Positions 7,522 to 17,039 of a DNA stretch of 64,000 bases are shown here, piece by piece. Position 1 is the stretch's first letter; each line of letters starts with the position of its first letter. The position numbers and the translations under genes were made by a program. The notes below the pieces were generated by a model. It was not told the DNA's origin. It did no database searches and saw only the letters and a program-made list of their open reading frames with translations. This stretch comes from Pseudomonas panipatensis (lineage in GTDB: Bacteria; Pseudomonadota; Gammaproteobacteria; Pseudomonadales; Pseudomonadaceae): the NCBI RefSeq assembly GCF_900099785.1, contig NZ_FNDS01000006.1, positions 56,047-120,046 on the forward strand. Direction: 5' to 3'.

Positions 7522-7737
7522 GTGCAACGCGCAACGAGAAATATCCGCAAGGTGTTGGATTCGGTAGCGACCAATAACGAGGCGGCGGCCGTCGAGATGA
7601 TGCGGGCTGCGGAACAGATTCGCGACGAGTTGCTGCGGCAGCGCCTGCTCAACGCGATCCATCACTTGAACCAGGATGCCATCGAGCTGCGCACGCTTCG
7701 CGATGAGGTCTCGGGGGTTGCGATCAAACTGGCGTGA
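7522..7737 (+). CDS. Small helical protein, possible third family member
   Basis: GTG at 7522 is chosen because GAGGGA at 7510-7515 sits 6 nt before it; the frame extends further up through a TTG at 7501. The 71-residue product is helical: RKVLDSVATNNEAAAVEMMRAA, then LLNAIHHLNQDAIELRTLRDEV. Its layout (a KVL start, an AE.MR/LRKAA helix, a closing helix with DA-E-L) resembles the two small proteins at 2128 and 2515, though identity is low. It ends about 110 bp before the stop of a convergent small membrane protein gene. Function unknown. Confidence 0.5.
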   Translation: MQRATRNIRKVLDSVATNNEAAAVEMMRAAEQIRDELLRQRLLNAIHHLNQDAIELRTLRDEVSGVAIKLA

Positions 7738-7848
7738 AGCGGTGCGCCCGGTACGCTGGCGCATCCTCCTGGCACTCGCCGCAGGCGGGCTTTCTGGCTG
7801 CTGCCTGGACGGAGTGTGCAGTGACGGGCAACCCAAAGGGCTTGCCCA

Positions 7849-8091
7849 TCACCTGTTCCACACCAACCAGCCGGCGTGACGCTTGCGCGCCGGCCGCTCC
7901 AGCGCCTGTGCGGAGGGGATCGCCGCCGGGCTCGGCTCCGAGGCTTGTGGCGTCGGCGTGATGCGTCTTTCGGCAAACGACTTCTGCAACCTGGCCCTGC
8001 GCATGGAGCCACGCAGCAGTGCCCACAAGGTAACTCCCGCCAGCAATAGCCAGCTAAAGATCAGGAGTGTGACGAACGTGCCGGGATTCAT
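7849..8091 (-). CDS. Small single-pass membrane protein, 80 aa
   Basis: ATG 8091 starts a protein with one transmembrane helix at residues ~5-27 (FVTLLIFSWLLLAGVTLWALL), a basic stop-transfer segment (RGSMRRARLQK) and a Pro/Ala-rich cytoplasmic tail. N-out/C-in topology is expected from the positive charges. The divergent neighbour is the LexA-boxed UmuD-like gene, whose box lies about 110 bp upstream. No known domain. Confidence 0.6.
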   Translation of the reverse strand: MNPGTFVTLLIFSWLLLAGVTLWALLRGSMRRARLQKSFAERRITPTPQASEPSPAAIPSAQALERPARKRHAGWLVWNR

Positions 8092-8202
8092 ACTGATAGT
8101 CCTCGCCCCCTGAACAAGGGTAGACCACCGGCGCTGGCGTGCCTGTCTTTCCTCCGCAGACTCCGCTGGATACGGCTTGCCGGTGGCCGTACTTTTTGAT
8201 AT

Positions 8203-8218
8203 CTGTATGTATATACAG
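8203..8218. promoter_or_regulatory. LexA (SOS) box of the umuD-like gene
   Basis: CTGTATGTATATACAG fits the gamma-proteobacterial LexA operator CTGT-N8-ACAG exactly. It ends 19 bp before ATG 8238, an ideal place to block transcription. It is nearly identical to the imuA box at 13832. Confidence 0.92.
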
Positions 8219-8237
8219 TATTCGAAGGTGCCCAGCC

Positions 8238-8636
8238 ATGTCCCATGCCATCCCTAGCTCCGCGTATCCTTCGTCCGCTGGCGACTCGGCGGCGTTTCAC
8301 CTGGTCCATCCAGGGACGCCGATGTCGCTGGACGATCTGCTGGATCTGCACACGCCCCATACCTACATAGTCCGCGCACATGGCGATGGCATGACGGGCG
8401 CCGGCATCCATGACAACGATCTGCTGGTGGTGGATCGCTCCCTGCTGGCCGAGTCCGGCGAGGTCGTGGTGGCTGCGGTGAATGGCGAGCCGCTGATCCG
8501 GCGGCTGGACATCATCGATGGCACCTTCGCCCTGGTCGCGGCGAACGAGCGCTATCCGGCTATCCGCATTGTCGAAGGTGACGAGTTGTCGATCTGGGGA
8601 GTGGTGCGCTGGAATCTCCATTGCCTGGTCAACTGA
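8238..8636 (+). CDS. UmuD-like S24-family protein lacking the catalytic dyad
   Basis: A 132-residue protein aligning without gaps to the UmuD peptidase fold: HTYIVRAHGDGMTGAGI, DNDLLVVDRS, GEVVVAAVNGEPLIRRL and a terminal WGVVRW. In UmuD of E. coli Ser60 (GDSM) and Lys97 (VKKL) form the catalytic dyad. Here they are Gly51 (GDGM) and Arg88 (IRRL), and the Cys-Gly cleavage dipeptide is Ser8-Ala9. It should therefore neither cleave itself nor be cleaved at that site. A LexA box precedes it and it converges with dnaE2, 12 bp away. No umuC is adjacent. Probably an SOS-induced, non-proteolytic UmuD-fold partner; this is inference. Confidence 0.88.
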   Translation: MSHAIPSSAYPSSAGDSAAFHLVHPGTPMSLDDLLDLHTPHTYIVRAHGDGMTGAGIHDNDLLVVDRSLLAESGEVVVAAVNGEPLIRRLDIIDGTFALVAANERYPAIRIVEGDELSIWGVVRWNLHCLVN

Positions 8637-8648
8637 GGCCTCCACACC

Positions 8649-11600
8649 TCAGTGGAAGTCCCGGCTGGACACCTCCAGTCCGCTCAGCAGGTGCGTGAGG
8701 TCGATCAGTTGCTCGGCGATCACATGCCTGACCCCACTTTGCATCTCCAGGCGGCCGCGTACCTGCAGCAGGCGTGACTGCAGCAGCACGCGGCGTTGGC
8801 GTTCGGCCAGATCGCGCCAGACCACCACGTTGATCAGGCCGAATTCGTCCTCCAGGGTGACGAAGGTGACGCCGCTGGCCGTCTGCGGGCGTTGCCTGCC
8901 GATGACCAGGCCGGCGACACCGAGTGGCCGGTCGTTCTCCAGGGTCAGCAGGTCTCGCGAACTGCGGCAGCGCAATGCCCGGAGCTGGCCGCGGAGCATG
9001 CTCAGCGGGTGCGGGCCGAGGGTCGTCCCCAGGGTCGCATAGTCAGTCAGCAGGTCTTCCGCGCGGCTGGGCAGGGGCAGTTTGACCGCGCTTTCTTGCC
9101 GTGCCTCCTGGCCGGCGAACAGCGGTAGTTGTGGTTCCACGCCCGCCACCGCCCAGCGTGCCCGGTGGCGATGACCGGCCAGGCCGCGCAGGGCGCCGGC
9201 ATCGGCCAGGCGCTCGCGAGCCGCGGCCGCGAGCCTGGCGCGGCGGCTGAGGTCTTCGACATCGCGGAAGGCCTGGCTGGTTCGCGCTGCCACGAGGTTC
9301 CGCGCATCCTCCTCACGCAAGCCGCTGACCATGCGCAGCCCCAGGCGGATCGCTGGCTGCCCGTCACCCTTGGCCTCCAGGCTGCAATCCCAGGCGCTGT
9401 AGCGCACGTCCACCGGGCGCACTTCGATGCCATGGCGGCGCACGTCCTGCAGCACTTGGTCGGGACTGTAGAAACCCATGGGCCAACTGTTGATCAGTGC
9501 ACAGGCGTAGGCCGCCGGCTCGTGGCACTTCAGCCAGCAACTGGCATAGGTGAGCAGGGCGAAGCTGGCGGCGTGGGACTCGGGGAAGCCGTAGCTGCCG
9601 AAGCCCTTGATCTGTTCGAAGATGCGCGCGGCGAACTCGGCGGTGTAGCCATTCCTCAGCATGCCTTCGGTGAGGCGCTGGCGGTGCGGCTCCAGCCCGC
9701 CGTGGCGTTTCCAGGCGGCCATGCAGCGGCGCAGGTGGTCGGCTTCGCCGGCGGTGTAGTCGGCGGCCACCACCGCCACTTCCATCACCTGCTCCTGGAA
9801 CAGCGGCACGCCCAGGGTGCGCTTGAAGACCTTTTCCAGCGCGGAGGAGGGATAGCTGACCGGCTCTTCGCCATTCCTGCGGCGCAGGTAGGGATGCACC
9901 ATGTCGCCCTGGATGGGGCCGGGCCGGACGATGGCCACCTCGATCACCAGGTCGTAGAAAGTCTTCGGCTTCAGGCGCGGCAGCATGGCCATCTGCGCGC
10001 GGGACTCGATCTGGAACACGCCCACGGTATCGGCGCGGCTGATCATCGCGTAGGTGGCGGCGTCCTCGGCGGGAATGCTGGCGATGCTCAGGCGCGGCGT
10101 ACCGCGCAGTCGCTCCAGCAGGTCGAAGCAGCGGCGCAGCGCGCTGAGCATGCCGAGGGCGAGCACGTCGACCTTGAGCAGGCCGACGGCGTCGAGATCG
10201 TCCTTGTCCCACTGGATGACGGTGCGCTCGGGCATGGCCGCGTTTTCCACCGGCGCCAGCGTGTCCAGCGGCTGCTCGGAAATGACGAAACCGCCCGGAT
10301 GCTGTGAGAGGTGGCGGGGGAAGCCGATCAGCTCGCCACTGAGCGCCAGGACCCGGCGCAGCACCGGGCTGTGCGGGTCGAAGCCAGCCTCGCTGAGCTG
10401 TGCCGCGTCCGGTGCTTGCTCGCTCCAGCGCCCACAGCACTCGGCCAGGGCATCGACCTGGTCGGGCGGTAGACCGAGCGCCTTGGCCACGTCGCGGATG
10501 GCACCGGCCGCCCGGTAGCTGCTGACCACCGCGGTGAGCGCCGCGCGCTGGCGGCCGTAGCGGCGGAAGATGTACTGGATGACTTCCTCGCGGCGCTCGT
10601 GCTCGAAGTCGACGTCTATGTCCGGCGGCTCGTTGCGCTCCTCGGAGATGAAGCGGCCGAACAGCAGGTTGCTGCGGGTCGGGTCGAGTTCGGTGATACC
10701 GAGCACGAAGCACACCGCGGAGTTCGCCGCCGAGCCCCGGCCCTGACAGAGAATGCCCTGTCCGCGGGCGAAACTGACGATGTCGTGCACGGTGAGGAAG
10801 TAGTTTTCGTAGCCCAGCTTGGTAATCAGCGACAGTTCCTTGCCGATGCGCTTGAGCACCCGCTTCCTGGCGCCCTGGGGCCAGCGCTTGCGGATGCCTT
10901 CGCAGGTCTTGCGGCAGAGCCAGGAGGCCGGGCTGTGTCCCTCGGGCACCAGTTCGCGGGGATACTGGTAGCGCAGTTGGCCGAGGTCGAAGTGGCAGCG
11001 TTCGGCGATGCGCAGGGTTTCCTCCAGCAACGGCGGCGGATACAGCTCGGCCAGCGCCTGCCGTGGCCGCAGGTGGCGTTCGCCATTGGCGAACAGATAG
11101 GCGCCGGCCTCGCTTACCGGCAGATGCTGGCGGATGGCGCTCAGGGTGTCCTGCAGGGCGCGGCGGCCACGGGCGTGCATGTGCACGTCGCCACAGGCCA
11201 CGGCCGGAATCCCCAGGCGTTCGGCAAGGGCCAGGCGTTGTTGCAGGCGTTGCTGATCGTTGGCGCCGCGATGCAGCTCCACGCCCAGCCACAGGCGTTC
11301 GGGAAACCGTGCGTGCAGCCAGGCCGCCGCGTCGTCAGGCAAGGCCTCCTCGTGCAGCCAGATCGCCAGCAGGCCGTCGGTCGCCGCCTCGAAATCCTCG
11401 CGCAGCAGACGGTAGCTGCCCTTGTCGGCGCGCCGTCGGCCACGTGTGATGAGCCGGCACAGGGCCTGATAGCCGGCCAGGCTTTCCGCCAGCAGCACCA
11501 GCTTGGGCCCGTCCGCCAACTGGACCTCGCTGCCGACGATCAGCGGTATGCCGAAGGCTTTCGAGGCCTGCCAGGCGCGGACGATGCCGGCCAGGCTGCA

Positions 11601-11729
11601 CTCGTCGGTGATCGCCAGGGCACGGTAGCCCAGGCGTGCGGCGCGCTCGAACAGCTCATGGGCGCTGGAGGCGCCGCGCTGGAAGCTGAAGTTGGACAGG
11701 CAGTGCAGTTCGGCGTAGGACGGCGTCAT
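8649..11729 (-). CDS. dnaE2: Error-prone DNA polymerase III alpha subunit DnaE2 (ImuC)
   Basis: A 1026-residue C-family polymerase for SOS mutagenesis and lesion bypass, acting with ImuA and ImuB. The N-terminal PHP domain begins [18 protein letters not shown]. The polymerase core shows [21 protein letters not shown] and the catalytic PDIDVDFE motif at about residues 368-375; a C-terminal OB fold follows ([18 protein letters not shown]). ATG 11729 overlaps the imuB stop by 4 nt, so I trimmed a longer upstream frame. It is shorter than replicative DnaE (about 1170), as expected. Last gene of the LexA-controlled imuA-imuB-dnaE2 operon. Confidence 0.97.
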   Translation of the reverse strand: MTPSYAELHCLSNFSFQRGASSAHELFERAARLGYRALAITDECSLAGIVRAWQASKAFGIPLIVGSEVQLADGPKLVLLAESLAGYQALCRLITRGRRRADKGSYRLLREDFEAATDGLLAIWLHEEALPDDAAAWLHARFPERLWLGVELHRGANDQQRLQQRLALAERLGIPAVACGDVHMHARGRRALQDTLSAIRQHLPVSEAGAYLFANGERHLRPRQALAELYPPPLLEETLRIAERCHFDLGQLRYQYPRELVPEGHSPASWLCRKTCEGIRKRWPQGARKRVLKRIGKELSLITKLGYENYFLTVHDIVSFARGQGILCQGRGSAANSAVCFVLGITELDPTRSNLLFGRFISEERNEPPDIDVDFEHERREEVIQYIFRRYGRQRAALTAVVSSYRAAGAIRDVAKALGLPPDQVDALAECCGRWSEQAPDAAQLSEAGFDPHSPVLRRVLALSGELIGFPRHLSQHPGGFVISEQPLDTLAPVENAAMPERTVIQWDKDDLDAVGLLKVDVLALGMLSALRRCFDLLERLRGTPRLSIASIPAEDAATYAMISRADTVGVFQIESRAQMAMLPRLKPKTFYDLVIEVAIVRPGPIQGDMVHPYLRRRNGEEPVSYPSSALEKVFKRTLGVPLFQEQVMEVAVVAADYTAGEADHLRRCMAAWKRHGGLEPHRQRLTEGMLRNGYTAEFAARIFEQIKGFGSYGFPESHAASFALLTYASCWLKCHEPAAYACALINSWPMGFYSPDQVLQDVRRHGIEVRPVDVRYSAWDCSLEAKGDGQPAIRLGLRMVSGLREEDARNLVAARTSQAFRDVEDLSRRARLAAAARERLADAGALRGLAGHRHRARWAVAGVEPQLPLFAGQEARQESAVKLPLPSRAEDLLTDYATLGTTLGPHPLSMLRGQLRALRCRSSRDLLTLENDRPLGVAGLVIGRQRPQTASGVTFVTLEDEFGLINVVVWRDLAERQRRVLLQSRLLQVRGRLEMQSGVRHVIAEQLIDLTHLLSGLEVSSRDFH

Positions 11730-13141
11730 GCGAACCAGCCGTGCAGCAGCAACGGCCCCTCGCTGCCGACCGGGCGATAGACCCAGGCGCGCTGCCCGCT
11801 GCGGGTCTCGACCAGGTAGTAGTCGCGGCGCAGATCGGCGCCATCCCACCAGCCGGATTCGATACGTTCCGGGCCGGCGAGGATTCTCGGCATGCTTTCG
11901 CGGAGCGGCCTGGGTTCCGTCAGCAGCCAGCCGGGGCGTGGTCCGCAGGGTGGCAGGGCGATCGGCTTGGCGCTTTCCCGTGGCTGCCAGGCCTGCTCCG
12001 GGCGGTGCTCGGCGAGCGCGCTCAAACCATGTACGGCCTCGTCGCCCAGGCGAGCGCGCAGGCGTTCGCGTAGCTGCTCCCAGGGCAGTGCCTGCTGAGG
12101 CCGTTCGTTGAATAGCTGTCGATGCGCCGGGGCGAAGGTCGGCAGCTCGCTGGCCAGCAGGCGCACGGCATGCACGGCGGCGGGCAATTGCAGTTGTTCC
12201 AGGCGGCCACGGGTCAGCTCGAAGAGCATGGCCGGATCGCGCTCGGCGCTGAGCAGGCCGACCGGCAGGCAGGTGTCGGCGCGGCCGTGATGCTCCAGAT
12301 GCAGCTCGAAACGCTGCACGCCGCTGTCGCGCCCGGCCAGGTAGGCGGCGAGATCGGCCGTCAGGCGGCGTAGCGGAAACAGCAGCGCCTGGTGCGATTC
12401 GACGTCGAAGTTCAGTTCGATGCGCGCCTCGAAACGATCTGCCGGCCGATAGAACTCCAGGGCCATGGGGCGTAGCCCGAGGAGGCTGTCCAGATGGCGT
12501 AGCAAGTCCGCCGGAAAGCGCTTGGCCAGAGCGTCGCGGGGCAGCTCAAGGAGTTGGCGCAGGTTGCGCAGCCCCATGCGGGACAGGCTGGTGACAAGCT
12601 CCCGCGGCAGCCCGGCACGCTCCAGCGGCAGGCGCCCGAGGATGCCGGGCAGTTCATGGCTGTCCAGTACCGCCAAGCCGTCCCCGGCGTTGCTCAGAAC
12701 CCGTGCGGCGGCGGGGTTGGGCGCGGCACTGATGCGGTGGCGGAAACCCAGCTCGGCCAGCTCCGCGCGCAGGCGTGCCTCCAGGCGCGGCCAGGGACCG
12801 AACAGTGCCAGGCTGGAGTGCACTTCCAGCAGCAGGGCGCGCGGGTAGTGCTGACTGACCTGGGAGCTGAAGCCATAGCCCCAGGCGGCGAGCAGGTCCT
12901 GGCAGTGGCCGACTGCCGTCAGGTCGTACTCGGCGCAGGTGAACTCACGACTCAGCGCGCGAGCCGCGGTCAGCGACTGACCGGGTTTCAGGCCGAGCCT
13001 TCGGGCCGCCGGGTTGACCGCCTGCAGCACACGCTTCTGTGGCGGACCGGCGAGCAGCGCCAGGGGCGAGGCGGCGTCGGCGCGGCCGCGCAGGGCGGCA
13101 TCCATGGCCAACTGCGGAAACAGAATGCAGGCCCAGAGCAT
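11726..13141 (-). CDS. imuB: ImuB, inactive Y-family polymerase homolog
   Basis: A 471-residue protein beginning [19 protein letters not shown]. The fold follows Y-family polymerases ([19 protein letters not shown], a helix-hairpin region at [16 protein letters not shown], a little-finger-like part), but the acidic catalytic residues of DinB/UmuC are not present at the N-terminus. ImuB is known as the hub linking DnaE2, ImuA and the beta clamp. A clamp-binding peptide is expected near the little finger or C-terminal part; I could not place it with certainty. The start was set by the 7-bp gap to imuA and family length; the stop overlaps dnaE2. Confidence 0.95.
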   Translation of the reverse strand: MLWACILFPQLAMDAALRGRADAASPLALLAGPPQKRVLQAVNPAARRLGLKPGQSLTAARALSREFTCAEYDLTAVGHCQDLLAAWGYGFSSQVSQHYPRALLLEVHSSLALFGPWPRLEARLRAELAELGFRHRISAAPNPAAARVLSNAGDGLAVLDSHELPGILGRLPLERAGLPRELVTSLSRMGLRNLRQLLELPRDALAKRFPADLLRHLDSLLGLRPMALEFYRPADRFEARIELNFDVESHQALLFPLRRLTADLAAYLAGRDSGVQRFELHLEHHGRADTCLPVGLLSAERDPAMLFELTRGRLEQLQLPAAVHAVRLLASELPTFAPAHRQLFNERPQQALPWEQLRERLRARLGDEAVHGLSALAEHRPEQAWQPRESAKPIALPPCGPRPGWLLTEPRPLRESMPRILAGPERIESGWWDGADLRRDYYLVETRSGQRAWVYRPVGSEGPLLLHGWFA

Positions 13142-13148
13142 GCTCGCC

Positions 13149-13766
13149 TCAGCGCAGCGCCGATAACGGCAGCGCGGCGGCGGGGGCCAAGCCGCCACGG
13201 CATTTGAGGACGCGCAATTGCGCCGGCCTGGCTTCGATGCTCAGGCGTAACGCCGCCGGTGAAGGGTTCAGCGCTTCCCGCAGCGGCCGGTAGGCGAAAG
13301 CCAGGGTCTGGCCGCTTTCCGCAGCCACTTGCAACCGGCGCAGGGCGCGGTCGTCGGCCTGTTGTGGCCAGCACAGCACCGCGCCGCAACTGCCCGAACG
13401 CAGACACTGCTCGGCAGCCCAGAGCGCCTCGCGGCCACTGGCCTCGACCAGGCTCAGGCGGCGCAGATCGATGCCCGCGGCCAGCCAGGCGCGCGGATAA
13501 GGCACATGGGGTGGGGCGACCAGCACCAGGCGCTCGCCGGCAGCGCTGAGGCGTGCCAGGGTCGGCCAGAGCAATTGCAGTTCGCCGATGCCTTCGGCGG
13601 CGCAGAGGATTTCGCTCAGCGCCGCCTCCGGCCAGCCGCCACTCGGCAACAGGGCATCCAGGCGCGCGTGGCCGGTAGGCTGGGTGCCCAGTGGCGGCGT
13701 GCCGGGCTGGCCCTTCCAGATGCGGCGCTGGTCGAGCAGGGCACCGAGATCGACCGCCGCGCTCAT
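13149..13766 (-). CDS. imuA: ImuA, RecA-like mutasome protein (SulA2-type)
   Basis: A 205-residue protein starting MSAAVDLGALLDQRRIWKG with the typical GHARLDALLPSGGWPEAALSEIL segment of ImuA, which corresponds to the RecA-like core around a degenerate P-loop. First gene of the mutasome operon; a LexA box lies 65 bp before its ATG. ImuA is reported to bind ImuB and the DnaE2 polymerase to recruit them to stalled forks. The frame is open further upstream through the LexA box, but the start at 13766 matches family length. Confidence 0.93.
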   Translation of the reverse strand: MSAAVDLGALLDQRRIWKGQPGTPPLGTQPTGHARLDALLPSGGWPEAALSEILCAAEGIGELQLLWPTLARLSAAGERLVLVAPPHVPYPRAWLAAGIDLRRLSLVEASGREALWAAEQCLRSGSCGAVLCWPQQADDRALRRLQVAAESGQTLAFAYRPLREALNPSPAALRLSIEARPAQLRVLKCRGGLAPAAALPLSALR

Positions 13767-13831
13767 GGGCGATTCTCGAACGAATGTCTGAAGGAAAGGA
13801 CACGACGACTCACGGTAGTCTTCCGAAAATA

Positions 13832-13847
13832 CTGTATGTAAATACAG
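13832..13847. promoter_or_regulatory. LexA (SOS) box of imuA-imuB-dnaE2
   Basis: CTGTATGTAAATACAG, a perfect CTGT-N8-ACAG operator inside an extended AT-rich palindrome (AAATACTGTATG...ACAGTATTTT), upstream of imuA. Confidence 0.93.
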
Positions 13848-14190
13848 TATTTTCCACATCCCGCGATGGGGTCAACAGCGCCCGACCAACTGCCAGCGAT
13901 CGCATGCAAAGGTTCGGATCATCCACGAACTGAGCCAGATCAGCATGGGGCGATGGCGATGTCATTCAGAATCACGCGTGGACGCTGCGGGCTGATTCAC
14001 AAGGGGGATGGTGACTTTTTGCTATTACTGTAGAACTCGCCGCCTGGGCGGTTGTCAGAAGCGCGTGTGTCGGCGCCTGCGGGTCGATCCAGCTTCCTCT
14101 GCGAGGGAGTGCCGTGCAGGCATTGTAAGCAAGGCGCGGCCTCATTAGACTGCGCGCAATTCGTACCCTCGTTCCTTTCGAAGGACTCTC
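13848..14190. other. Gene-free stretch before galU
   Basis: About 340 bases between the imuA operator and galU. It should hold the galU promoter. GAAGGA at 14180-14185 is the galU ribosome binding site. A long antisense frame crosses it but is a shadow of galU. I see no RNA gene or repeat. Confidence 0.5.
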
Positions 14191-15030
14191 ATGATCAAGA
14201 AATGTCTGTTCCCGGCTGCCGGCTACGGCACCCGTTTCCTCCCGGCCACCAAGGCCATGCCCAAGGAAATGCTGCCGGTGGTCAACAAGCCACTGATCCA
14301 GTACGCCGTTGAAGAGGCACTGGATGCTGGCCTGACCGAGATCGGCATCGTTACCGGCCGTGGCAAACGCGCTCTGGAAGACCATTTCGACATCAGCTAC
14401 GAGCTGGAAAACCAGATCCGCAACACCGACAAAGAGAAGTATCTGGTCAGCATCCGTCGCCTGATCAATGAGTGCACCTTCTCCTATACCCGCCAGATCG
14501 AAATGAAGGGCCTGGGCCATGCGATCCTCACCGGCCGCCCGCTGATCGGCGACGAGCCCTTCGCCGTGGTCCTGGCCGACGACCTCTGCCTGAACCTGGA
14601 AGGCGACAGCGTCCTCAAGCAGATGGTCAAGCTGTACAACCAGTTCCGCTGCTCCATCGTGGCGATTCAGGAAGTGCCGCCGGAAGAGACCAACAAGTAC
14701 GGCGTGATCGCCGGCGAGATGATCCGCGACGACATCTACCGCGTGAACAACATGGTCGAGAAGCCGAAGCCGGAAGAAGCTCCGTCGAACCTGGCGATCA
14801 TCGGCCGCTACATCCTGACGCCGGACATCTTCGACCTGATCGAGCAGACCGAGCCGGGCAAAGGCGGTGAAATCCAGATCACCGACGCCCTGATGAAGCA
14901 GGCCCAGGACGGTTGCGTACTGGCCTACAAATTCAAGGGCAAGCGTTTCGACTGCGGTAGCGCCGAGGGTTATATCGACGCCACCAACTTCTGCTACGAG
15001 AACCTCTACAAGACCGGCAAGGCTCTCTAA
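14191..15030 (+). CDS. galU: UTP-glucose-1-phosphate uridylyltransferase GalU
   Basis: A 279-residue enzyme making UDP-glucose from UTP and glucose-1-phosphate, feeding LPS core, exopolysaccharide and trehalose/UDP-glucuronate pathways. The N-terminal nucleotide-binding signature FPAAGYGTRFLPATKAMPKE (residues ~6-25) and the PLIQYAVEEA segment are intact, as are FAVVLADDL and the late GKGGEIQITDALMKQ. RBS GAAGGA is well placed and a strong terminator follows. The following genes (VOC protein, gor, BASS transporter) match the order I recall around galU in P. aeruginosa. Confidence 0.98.
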   Translation: MIKKCLFPAAGYGTRFLPATKAMPKEMLPVVNKPLIQYAVEEALDAGLTEIGIVTGRGKRALEDHFDISYELENQIRNTDKEKYLVSIRRLINECTFSYTRQIEMKGLGHAILTGRPLIGDEPFAVVLADDLCLNLEGDSVLKQMVKLYNQFRCSIVAIQEVPPEETNKYGVIAGEMIRDDIYRVNNMVEKPKPEEAPSNLAIIGRYILTPDIFDLIEQTEPGKGGEIQITDALMKQAQDGCVLAYKFKGKRFDCGSAEGYIDATNFCYENLYKTGKAL

Positions 15031-15052
15031 TCGAGCGTCTCGCGGTCCTGTG

Positions 15053-15078
15053 AAAAAGCCACCTTCGGGTGGCTTTTT
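15053..15078 (+). terminator. Rho-independent terminator after galU
   Basis: AAAAAGCCACC, tetraloop TTCG, GGTGGCTTTTT: an 11-bp perfect stem with A and T tails. It can act in both directions, also serving the convergent VOC gene. Confidence 0.93.
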
Positions 15079-15094
15079 CGTTTCCGTCGCATGC

Positions 15095-15517
15095 TCAGGG
15101 AATCGGCATCGCCTCCGACCCCGGCCCCAGCGGCTGGCCATAGCTGAACTCCACGTAATTACCGGCCGGATCACGCAAGCCGCAGTAATAGCCGACCGGG
15201 TAGGGTTCCTGGCGCGGCGGCCAGATCAGGCAACCGGCGCGGGCCGCTTCGGTGGCAATGGCGTCGACCTGCTCGTGGCTGTCGACGGCGAAGCCGAAGT
15301 GGCTGTAGTCGTCGTCGGCCAGGTGGCGGGCCTCGCCGCCAGGCATGATGACGAAGATCAAGCGATGCTCCTGGCCTGGCTCGGCCATCCACACGATGCG
15401 CGAGCCCTTGCCTTCGCGTTCGTGGATGACGCGCATGCCGCAGAAGCGTCGATAGAACTCGATGCAGGCATCCAGGTCGGGAACATGCAGGGCCAGGTGA
15501 GTCAGGGTCGGGCGCAT
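15095..15517 (-). CDS. VOC (glyoxalase/dioxygenase superfamily) protein
   Basis: A 140-residue protein with the vicinal-oxygen-chelate pattern: LTHLALHVPDLDACIEFYRRFCGMRV at the N-terminus, a central strand with HRLIFVIMPGG, the second module starting SHFGFAVDS, and the metal-side YYCGLRDPAGNYVEFSYGQP near the C-terminus. His7 and Glu near 127 are candidate metal ligands. Similar to lactoylglutathione lyase or fosfomycin-resistance-type proteins, but substrate cannot be assigned. It is divergent from gor with 86 bp between, and converges on the galU terminator. Confidence 0.88.
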   Translation of the reverse strand: MRPTLTHLALHVPDLDACIEFYRRFCGMRVIHEREGKGSRIVWMAEPGQEHRLIFVIMPGGEARHLADDDYSHFGFAVDSHEQVDAIATEAARAGCLIWPPRQEPYPVGYYCGLRDPAGNYVEFSYGQPLGPGSEAMPIP

Positions 15518-15603
15518 GACGGCATCCTCCAGGTGGCGCTCCTGGCAGGATAGGCCAGGCCCGATGAGGTATGCTGCGCGGCATCTGAATGCGGAGAATG
15601 ACG

Positions 15604-16959
15604 ATGTCTTTCGATTTCGACCTGTTCGTGATTGGCGCCGGTTCCGGCGGCGTGCGCGCCGCGCGCTTCGCCGCCGGTTTTGGTGCGCGTGTCGCGGTGG
15701 CCGAGAGCCGTTACCTGGGCGGCACCTGCGTCAACGTCGGTTGTGTGCCGAAGAAACTGCTGGTCTATGGCGCCCACTACCATGAGGACTTCGAGCAGGC
15801 CGCCGGTTTCGGTTGGACGCTGGCCGAGCCCCGCTTCGACTGGGCGACCCTGATCGCCAACAAGAACCGCGAAATCCAGCGTCTCAACGGCATCTACCGC
15901 AACCTGCTGGTGAACAGCGGGGTGACCCTGCTCGAAGGCCATGCGCGGCTGTGCGATGCGCATACCGTCGAGGTCGCCGGCCAGCGCTTGCGCGCCAAGC
16001 ACATCCTCATCGCCACCGGCGGCTGGCCGCAGATTCCCGAGATTCCCGGCAAGGAACACGCCATCAGTTCCAACGAGGCCTTCTTCCTGCCCAGCCTGCC
16101 GCGTCGAGTGCTGGTGGTCGGCGGCGGCTATATCGCCGTTGAGTTCGCCTCCATCTTCAACGGCCTGGGTGCGCAGACCAGCCTGTTGTACCGCGGTGAG
16201 CTGTTTCTCCGAGGCTTCGACCGCAGCGTGCGCGAGCACCTGCGCGACGAACTGGGCAAGAAGGGCCTCGACCTGCAATTCAATGCCGACATCGCGCGCA
16301 TCGACAAGCAGGCCGACGGCAGCCTGGCGGCGACCTTGCAGGACGGTCGCGTGCTGGAGGCCGACTGCGTGTTCTACGCCACCGGCCGCCGGCCCATGCT
16401 CGATGACCTGGGCCTGGAGAATGTCGCGGTGGCGCAGGACGCCAAGGGCTTCATCAAGGTCGACGAGGCCTATCGCACCAGCGAGCCGTCGATCCACGCC
16501 ATCGGCGATGTGATCGGGCGCGTGCAGCTCACCCCGGTGGCGCTGGCCGAAGGCATGGCCGTGGCACGGCTGCTGTTCCGTCCGGAGGAATACCGGCCGG
16601 TGGACTACAAGCTGATCCCCACCGCGGTGTTCAGCCTGCCGAACATCGGCACCGTCGGTCTCAGCGAGGACGAAGCACGGGCTGCCGGGCACCGGGTGAA
16701 ACTCTTCGAGAGCCGCTTCCGCGGCATGAAGCTGACCCTCACCGAGTCCCAGGAAAAGACCCTGATGAAGCTGGTGGTCGATGCCGACAGCGACCGCGTG
16801 CTGGGTTGCCACATGGTCGGCCCGGAGGCCGGTGAAATCCTCCAAGGCATCGCCGTGGCGTTGAAAGCCGGGGCGACCAAGGCGATCTTCGATGAAACCA
16901 TCGGCATCCACCCGACCGCGGCCGAAGAGTTCGTCACCATGCGCACGCCGATGGCCTAG
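15604..16959 (+). CDS. gor: Glutathione reductase
   Basis: A 451-residue FAD enzyme that reduces glutathione disulfide with NADPH. FAD site [14 protein letters not shown] near residue 11; redox disulfide [13 protein letters not shown] around residues 40-52; NAD(P) site [12 protein letters not shown] near 175; C-terminal HPTAAEEF with the catalytic His. ATG 15604 is preferred to the in-frame ATG at 15589 because AGCGGAGA-like purines (CGGAGAATG) lie just before it and it fits family length. A terminator follows. Confidence 0.97.
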   Translation: MSFDFDLFVIGAGSGGVRAARFAAGFGARVAVAESRYLGGTCVNVGCVPKKLLVYGAHYHEDFEQAAGFGWTLAEPRFDWATLIANKNREIQRLNGIYRNLLVNSGVTLLEGHARLCDAHTVEVAGQRLRAKHILIATGGWPQIPEIPGKEHAISSNEAFFLPSLPRRVLVVGGGYIAVEFASIFNGLGAQTSLLYRGELFLRGFDRSVREHLRDELGKKGLDLQFNADIARIDKQADGSLAATLQDGRVLEADCVFYATGRRPMLDDLGLENVAVAQDAKGFIKVDEAYRTSEPSIHAIGDVIGRVQLTPVALAEGMAVARLLFRPEEYRPVDYKLIPTAVFSLPNIGTVGLSEDEARAAGHRVKLFESRFRGMKLTLTESQEKTLMKLVVDADSDRVLGCHMVGPEAGEILQGIAVALKAGATKAIFDETIGIHPTAAEEFVTMRTPMA

Positions 16960-16992
16960 GCAGCCGCGGCGCGGATCGTCTCCAGGAAATGC

Positions 16993-17024
16993 AAAAGGCC
17001 GGTGCACTGCACCGGCCTTTTTCG
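16993..17024. terminator. Bidirectional terminator between gor and the BASS gene
   Basis: AAAAGGCCGGTGCA and TGCACCGGCCTTTT form a perfect 14-bp stem with T/A tails on both sides. It sits between two convergent genes. Confidence 0.92.
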
Positions 17025-17039
17025 TTTCGCCAGCCGCGC

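Noticed and set aside
13972..15174. 400-codon minus-strand frame over galU
   Set aside because: Antisense to galU; composition is shadow-like and it crosses the galU terminator.
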